A stretch of 64,000 bases of DNA, taken from assembly GCA_903813345.2 (NCBI GenBank), contig CAIIXF020000004.1, forward strand, positions 27,097,985 through 27,161,984, written 5' to 3'. The notes beneath the pieces were generated by a model. It searched no databases, was not told the DNA's origin, and saw only the letters and a list, made by a program, of their open reading frames with translations. This DNA is from Owenia fusiformis (Eukaryota; Annelida; Polychaeta; Sabellida; Oweniidae). Shown here in pieces: positions 48,301 through 57,300 of the stretch. Both the position numbers and the translations under genes were made by a program. Positions within the stretch are counted from its first letter, which is position 1. Each line of letters starts with the position of its first letter.

Positions 48301-51300
48301 CCTCCTTTAATGCCAGGTCTTTACAGTAAGTCAAACTTATGTAATATTAGCATTCACATATTAGCATTTAGAAAATCACCGTATTCCTGTCCCGTTTTTC
48401 ACTACAAGATGGCACATGTCTCCCTCCCCTAATGCCAGGTCTTTACAGTAAGTCAACTTATGTAATATTAGCATTCATGAAAATCATCGTATTCCTGTCG
48501 CATTTTTCACTACAAGATGGCACATGTCCCCCTCCCCTCATGCCAGGTCTTTACAGTAAGTCAAACCTATGTAATATTAGCATTCACATATTAGCATTTA
48601 TGAAAATCATTGTATTCCTGTCCCATTTTTCACTACAAGATGGCACATGTCCCCCTCCCCTCATGCCAGGTCTATACAGTAAGTCAAACTTATGTAATAT
48701 TAGCATTCACATATTAGCATTCATGAAAATCATCATATTCCTGTCACATTTTTCACTACAAGATGGCACATTATGTCCCCCTCCCCTCATGCCAGGTCTT
48801 TACAGTAAGTCAACTTAAAGCAATACAGTGCGTATAAAAAAAAACGCAACAGATTGTTATCTCGGAAAAGCACAAAACCAGTGATAACAGCATTGATTTC
48901 ACTGCCCCCAGGATTCCGTGTTTGCAGAGCGCGGACGGAATTTGCCTCTGCCCGCGGAATTGCAGAATCAACTATTTTGGTCAATTTCCGCGGAATTTTC
49001 CGCAGAATCCATATATTTTCCAAAAGTTTAAAAAGTCAGTCTTACCTGTAACAATTTGACACGTTTTCAGTCAAATCCCTTGCAGAAATAACCCAAATTA
49101 TGCGAAGTGAAAATTCTAAACGCCATCGTTTGATTTCTGCCGTTAGATGGCAGCATGTATGTAGTGACTGAGACTGACTACCTGACTATCACGATATTTT
49201 CCCGTTTACTGGTTCGAAAACCATTAGTTTTTCTTTCGGTTCTCGTCAGAAAGTTAAACAAAGACATAAATTAATAACAGTTATTTATATTATTAAGTTA
49301 TTGATCGAAAACTTCGAACTCCAATGAGATATTACACTTAAAACCTGATTTACATATATCGTGATTCCCATTATGCGGCCGATCCTCCGTGTTTGAAGTT
49401 TCGAAAAATGTGAAATTTGATTAATTACAGCATTTTCATGGAAATGGAACTTTCAGTGGTCAAATTTGTTTGTGGCAGGGTTTAACATGTAGGAATATGA
49501 TTATCAAATCATGTTTTTAGAATATATGATACTGTTCTTGTTAAACCAATCTTGATTTTTTTATAATAACCGCAAAAAAATGCCGCGAATATCCGCGGAA
49601 TTTCTGCAGAATTAGCCCTTTCTTCTTGCAGAATTCACTAATTTCACTTGCAGAATTGAGCATTTTAACTTGCAGAAAACTGGGGGGAGTGTGATTTCAT
49701 TCAATGCACCAAAAAGCCATGTGTCTCCTCTTTACAATGATATATCATTCATTGATATTTGGTCATTGCATCCTTTTCATGCAATGTACCAAAAAGCCAA
49801 ATTTCTCCTCTTTGTAATGGAATATCATTCATTCACAGGGAGTCATCTCTGGCCGAATAATCATTAATTTTTCAAAGTGGGGCAAAATTCAGCTGGGACC
49901 CAAGTTTTAAACATTGCAAAAGTCAGTACAATGGGCATAGGGGCTATTGGAAGAAGGTGTGATAGGTGTGGCATAGACAGTAAAGTGTTCATACTCATGC
50001 TCTTGCAAGAATACATCCTATACCCCTCCAAATTGCCACCACATAAATATGTACTCATCTGTCCATGTCGTGCATGGTTCAGCCCTGAGTCATCTGTGGG
50101 TTAAAGCAGAGAAAAGCAGCCCATGGGCAATTCTTTCTCAAGCTTTTGCCATATCTGGTGGAGGTATTGTGAGCACAGATGCTCTTGAGATAGCTCCAAA
50201 AGAAAAAGTCACAACAATTCAAGTCAGGGGAACTTCCATGTGCACTTAACCCCTGCACTGATTTTTTCAATATCTAAAACTTGGTACAGAGCCGATTTTG
50301 ACCCACAGTGCAAATGGAAGGATTTCTCACCAACCATTACCACATGTGAATGAATGACATCATTGCAGACTTGGCTTTATGGTACATTGAATGAAATTGA
50401 TGTAGTCATCATTAGTTTTGTGATTTTACGAGATATCTACTTGTTGCGTTTTTTTTGATACGCCCTGTATTACAATTTGCATCGTCTCTTGCAGATGTTT
50501 AATATACATCTGATTTATATTTGTATATTTCAGCGTCTGACCAGCCAGCTGACCCCAATGCCACTCTAAGTGACCACCTTCTAGTTGCAGTACTGAACCT
50601 TCTTAACAAGGAAGTGGCAGACCATGGGAGGCATCTGCCTCAATATTTCCACCTCTTCCTCATGTATTCAAACCTAGGCACTGCAGAGGTAGGAACTTGG
50701 AATACTCACTTAGAGGAAATAAGCTTGTACATGAATTCTGGGATACTATATCCCCCTCTTAATGCTACCAATTTAGTCTCTTTAGATCTTCTTGATTAGA
50801 ATATTTAGGCCTCCTGGGTTCTCCATGTTTTATTTTTCCACCTTTGGAATATAGTCGTTCTGAGGTAAAATCTCATTCACAGTTGAAGACATCTAAAGAT
50901 TCAAGGTTCTCCTTGGTGTTTTACAAGGTCATTCAGAAAGTTTAAGAAAACTGTAAAATATGGTACCGTAGATTAAAACAGTTCTGCATGGTACTGCGAG
51001 CACCTTACGGCACCATACACAAACAGTACTGCATGGTACCATGCTCTTATTTGACCGTACAGTACCCTGATTTCAGAGTGTGGATTTGGTGTGTAGCCTC
51101 TAATGATTTCTTAATTCTCTAATGTAGAAACAACAGCTGTTGAGACTAAACGTTCCCGCTACGTTTGTATTGGTGGCGTTAGATGAAGGCCCAGGTCCAC
51201 CAATCAAATACCAGTATGCAGAGCTTACTAAGTTGTACTCGGTCGTGTCTCAGTTGATCAGATGTTGCGATGTTTCTAGTAGATGCCAGTCTTCAGTTGC

Positions 51301-54300
51301 TGTAAGTAAATTCATGAGGGTACAATGTTGTAAATGAATGCAAATTTATTATTGTGAATTTGGCATTATAACATAAGTTAATTTGGCTGTTATAATGTGA
51401 TTTAATCAATGCAGATTTTGAGGGCATTATAATGTAAATTAATGAGGGTGTTTTAATGTGAATAATGCAAATTAATCAATGTAAATTAGGGGGGCATTAT
51501 AACATAATTGGGATGTTTTAATAAAGAAATATAGACCGAAGAGCAGGGGTAATATTGTCGAATACACCCCGCAGGGCTAGGCACAGACGTTTTCTGTACC
51601 CCAAACGACCGAAGTGCCTAGCCCTAAGGGGTGTATTCGACAATATTACACCAGCTCTGAGGTCTATATTACGATTCGAACATGAAAACTCACCAAAATG
51701 TTTCGAATATTCAATATGGTCCGCCATTACAACGGCCCGCCGTTATGACGTCACATATTACACGTATTACCAGGGGTTTTGTTCGCGAATATACCCCGGG
51801 TGAAATGTTGACTTTGTTTACACTTTATAGAAGGAGTGAATACAGTCATGTTCGAATGTGTATTAATGCACATTTATGATCAAACTATTTCCCCAAGTCC
51901 CAAGTATGCAACATTAAACCCTTATGTTCTTACAGGGTCAGTCACCACAGCCTAATCCACATGGTGAACAATTACAAGGCCAGTCCCCCATCCCTCTACA
52001 AAGGGATGTTATAATGTGTATAAATGCATGTAAATTTCCTAGTCCCAAGTATGCAACATTAAACCCTTATGTTCTTAAAGGGTCAGTCACCACAGCCTAA
52101 TCCACATGGTGAACAATTACAAGGCCAGTCCCCCATCCCTCTACAAAGGGATGTTATAATGTGTATAAATGCATGTAAATTTCCTAGTCCCAAATATGCA
52201 ACATTAAACCCTTATGTTCTTTCAGGGTCAGTCACCACAGCCTAATCCACATGGTGAACAACTACAAGGCCAGTCCCCCATCCCTCTACAAAGTAAGGTG
52301 ACAGACATCATATTTGGAAGGACAAGTTACGTCAAGAAACTCATCGAAGATGCCAACAATTCAGAAGAAACAACCAAGTTGTTGCGAGTAAGATTTCTGA
52401 AATAAAATTTGATTTTTCAGTCAACTAGCATGACCAATAAATATGTAAACCCCTATCAAAATATTAGGAGAATAACTATATTACAAATTTTATGCTTTTG
52501 ATTTGGCAAATTTTCACCTTTTTGACATAAAGGGCTATTAACTTTCCAGGATTTTGATTAAGTTCAGTATCTGCACTTCATACATTTTCACCTCAGTTCA
52601 GCTCTACAAATGTTATACTTGCACCCTTGTGATCAGTGTACTTGATTGATTTCAAATTTTCGGGTATATTTCTTATGAATTTTCTGTCCTGAAAAATTAT
52701 CTGTTCTATTCAAGGGTGTGATCTTGTTCACTCCTTGTATTGTTTTAATTTGCTAGATTTACTAAAAAAGTAGTTTCGTTTGGAATAATAAATAAATAAA
52801 AAAAAAGAAATAAAAAAAGATAAAAAAGCAGGCACCAGACTAAGTTACGGTACATTAATCTGATTTTTATGTTTATCACTAGAAGTGGTGACATATTTTC
52901 ATAGTTGCCAATTTTTTGTGGATTGTGTTCGATGTCTGTAACAAATGACAGGTGGTGACATTTTGCATGTTAGTTCCTTGTTTCAAACTAACTCTATTAC
53001 TGATAACCATGTTAATATATATTTATGTTATTATAAGTTTAATTTTTGTTTCCAGTTTTGTTCATGGGAGAACCCTCATTTCTCCTCTACTGTGTTAAGT
53101 GAACTTCTGTGGCAGGTTGCATACTCATATACCTATGAACTTCGACCCTACCTTGACCTTCTCCTACAGATGCTCCTTTTGGACGATTCATGGCAGAATC
53201 ATAGAATCCATAATGCCTTAAAAGGAATTCCCGATGATCGGGATGGACTGTTTGATACAATTCAACGATCTAAGAGCCATTATCAAAAACGAGCGTATCA
53301 GTGTATCAAAATGATGGTCGCGTTGTTTACTCATTGTTTGCCAGCTCAGCAGATGTTACAAAGCAATGGAGATCTTAAAAGGAAGTGGAGCTGGGCAGTG
53401 GAGTGGCTGAATGATGAACTGGAGCGGGTAAGTGTCCAGGAAGATTTTCACGTTGAAAAATGGAACAAAATTGAAAATCTGCAAAAGTGAGAAAAATTTA
53501 AAGTTTGAAAAAGCAGAAAACTATATTTCAGTCTGCCAAAATTGTATTCATGTTTGAGAAATGAAAAAAATCAAAAATTCGAAAATGAAGGGAGAAACCA
53601 TATTTTGTGTTCATCATCCTCAGCTGTGAAAACTAAGCTGCTATTATTATACAGTAGATCACATGTACAGGGTGTTCAATAAGTATTGCTAATTTTGCTA
53701 TAACTTTTGTTCTGTTTGCCTTTTCTTCATGAAACTTTCACAACATAAGGTACATATATCTGACTTTATTCTATGGAAATGTCAAGACAATCCAATCAGT
53801 ATTAACAAAGTTATGGTTACTAAGGTAACCAGTATCATGGATATGCGGGGCAAATTTCTGACGTCACTTTGGAGGATATGCAGTGCAGTTATAAATAATC
53901 CATTCCAGAGTCACTGCATGATCCATATTAACTTCATGAGGTGCTCAAAAGAGGCAGGCACCCTTAGCGTCAATTCACAGTTGCAGTCTGGCGACCCACT
54001 CGTGGTACACATTTTTGAAGCCACCCTTAAAGTGTGTGGCTAGGGAGGTGTTCACTGCAGACATCAGCTGATTGAGATTCTGGTGCGATATTCCTCTCAG
54101 ATCCCTTTTCACTGGGGCGAATACAACAAAATCAAGTGGGGCCTAATCTGGGAAATATGCTGCGTGGGGCAATGCTTCCATGCCAAGCTCTGTTATTGTA
54201 TTTAGGAGAATAGAGGATCTGTGAGCAGGGGCATTATCCTGGTGGACTGTATAGGTCGATATTGTTCTTTGAGGACGTTGAAGTGTGTGGCCAGGGATGT

Positions 54301-57300
54301 GCAGTGTTCACTGAAGACAACCGCTGGTTGAGATTCTAGTGTGATATTCCTCTCAGATTTCTTTTCACCACTGTTAGATAATACATATAATTTAAACTGA
54401 CAACCATAAGATTTGACCATATCAACAGTTTTTATTCATCAAAGTGTTTATTTGATGTATAACAATAATTCATCATGTAAACCCTTAAGGTTGCCCCGCG
54501 TATCCGTGACAATGGTTACCCTAGTAACCATTACTTTGTCAATTTTAAGTCGGTTGTCCAGAAATTTGGATAGGATAAGGTCAGGTATGAGTTGCTCATG
54601 TTGTAAAAGTTTCATGAAGAAATATGCAAAATAACAAAAGTTATAACAAAATTAGCAATACTTATTGAACGCCCTGTATATGCAACACCCTCAGTCTGCC
54701 GAAATTTTTTCATTTTAGACAGGTGATCCTTACAAAGAGGGTTTCTAAATCTAAGTTAGTCATACTTGTTTTCATTAAATTGTTCAATGCATACAAGTGT
54801 TTCATATAGAGAGGTGTACCATCAGGCAGGTTTTCATTAAATTGTTCAATGTTTACAAGTGTTTCATATAGAGAGGTGTACCATCAGGCAGGTTTTCATT
54901 AAATTGTTCAATGTTTACAAGTGTTTCATATAGAGAGGTGCACCATCAGGCAGGTTTTCATTAAATTGTTCAATGTTTACAAGTGTTTCATATAGAGAGA
55001 TGTACCATCAGGCAGGTTTTCATTAAATTGTTCAATGTTTACAAGTGTTTCATATAGAGAGGTGTACCATCAGGCAGGTTTTCATTAAATTGTTCAGTGT
55101 ATACAAGTGTTTCATATAGAGAGGTGTACCATAAGGCAGGTTTTCATTAAATTGTTCAATGTATACAAGTGTTTCATATAGAGAGGTCTACCATCAGGCA
55201 GGTTTTCATTAAATTGTTCAATGTATACAACTGTTTCATATAGAGAGGTGTACCATAAGGCAGGTTTTCATTAAATTGTTCAATGTATACAACTGTTTCA
55301 TATAGAGAGGTGTACCATAAGGCAGGTTTTCATTAAATTGTTCAATGTATACAAGTGTTTCATATAGAGAGGTGTACCATCAGGCAGGTTTTCATTAAAT
55401 TGTTCAATGTATACAAGTGTTTCATATAGAGAGGTGTACCATCAGGCAGGTTTTCATTAAATTGTTCAATGTATACAAGTGTTTCATATAGAGAGGTGTA
55501 CCATCAGGCAGGTTTTCATTAAATTGTTCAATGTATACAAGTGTTTCATATAGAGAGGTGTACCATCAGGCAGGTTTTCATTAAATTGTTCAATGTATAC
55601 AAGTGTTTCATATAGAGAGGTGCACCATCAGGCAGGTTTTCATTAAATTGTTCAATGTTTACAAGTGTTTCATATAGAGAGGTGTACCATCAGGCAGGTT
55701 TTCATTAAATTGTTCAATGTATACAAGTGTTTCATATAGAGAGGTGTACCATCAGGCAGGTTTTCATTAAATTGTTCAATGTTTACAAGTGTTTCATATA
55801 GAGAGGTGTACCATCAGGCAGGTTTTCATTAAATTGTTCAATGTATACAAGTGTTTCATATAGAGAGGTGCACCATCAGGCAGGTTTTCATTAAATTGTT
55901 CAATGTTTACAAGTGTTTCATATAGAGAGGTGTACCATCAGGCAGGTTTTCATTAAATTGTTCAATGTTTACAAGTGTTTCATATAGAGAGGTGTACCAT
56001 CAGGCAGGTTTTCATTAAATTGTTCAATGTTTACAAGTGTTTCATATAGAGAGGTGTACCATCAGGCAGGTTTTCATTAAATTGTTCAATGTATACAAGT
56101 GTTTCATATAGAGAGATGTACCATCGGGCAGGTTTTCATTAAATTGTTCAATGTATACAAGTGTTTCATATAGAGAGATGTACCATCAGGCAGGTTTTCA
56201 TTAAATTGTTCAATGTATACAAGTGTTTCATATAGAGAGGTGCACCATCAGGCAGGTTTTCATTAAATTGTTCAATGTTTACAAGTGTTTCATATAGAGA
56301 GGTGTACCATCAGGCAGGTTTTCATTAAATTGTTCAATGTTTACAAGTGTTTCATATAGAGAGGTGTACCATCAGGCAGGTTTTCATTAAATTGTTCAAT
56401 GCATACAAGTGTTTCATATAGAGAGGTGTACCATCAGGCAGGTTTTCATTAAATTGTTCAATGTATACAAGTGTTTCATATAATGAGGTGTACCATCAGG
56501 CAGGTTTTCATTAAATTGTTCAATGTATACAAGTGTTTCATATAGAGAGGTGTACCATCGGGCAGGTTTTCATTAAATTGTTCAATGTATACAAGTGTTT
56601 CATATAGAGAGATGTACCATCAGGCAGGTTTTCATTAAATTGTTCAATGTATACAAGTGTTTCATATAGAGAGGTGCACCATCAGGCAGGTTTTCATTAA
56701 ATTGTTCAATGTTTACAAGTGTTTCATATAGAGAGGTGTACCATCAGGCAGGTTTTCATTAAATTGTTCAATGTTTACAAGTGTTTCATATAGAGAGGTG
56801 TACCATCAGGCAGGTTTTCATTAAATTGTTCAATGCATACAAGTGTTTCATATAGAGAGGTGTACCATCAGGCAGGTTTTCATTAAATTGTTCAATGTAT
56901 ACAAGTGTTTCATATAATGAGGTGTACCATCAGGCAGGTTTTCATTAAATTGTTCAATGTATACAAGTGTTTCATATAGAGAGGTGTACCATCGGGCAGG
57001 TTTTCATTAAATTGTTCAATGTATACAAGTGTTTCATATAGAGAGATGTACCATCAGGCAGGTTTTCATTAAATTGTTCAATGTATACAAGTGTTTCATA
57101 TAGAGAGGTGCACCATCAGGCAGGTTTTCATTAAATTGTTCAATGTTTACAAGTGTTTCATATAGAGAGGTGTACCATCAGGCTGATTTTACTCTATAGT
57201 TAAATTGAAAAATAATTCAGTTTGTTTTATTCTCTCCTCAGCAAAGGCCATATTCCGGCAACAACCAATACACTTACAACAATTGGTCTCCACCGGCACA

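Noticed and set aside
43821-57183. Regularly spaced repeats resembling a CRISPR array
   Set aside because: Units are contiguous with no unique spacers, and they lie in introns of a spliced animal gene.
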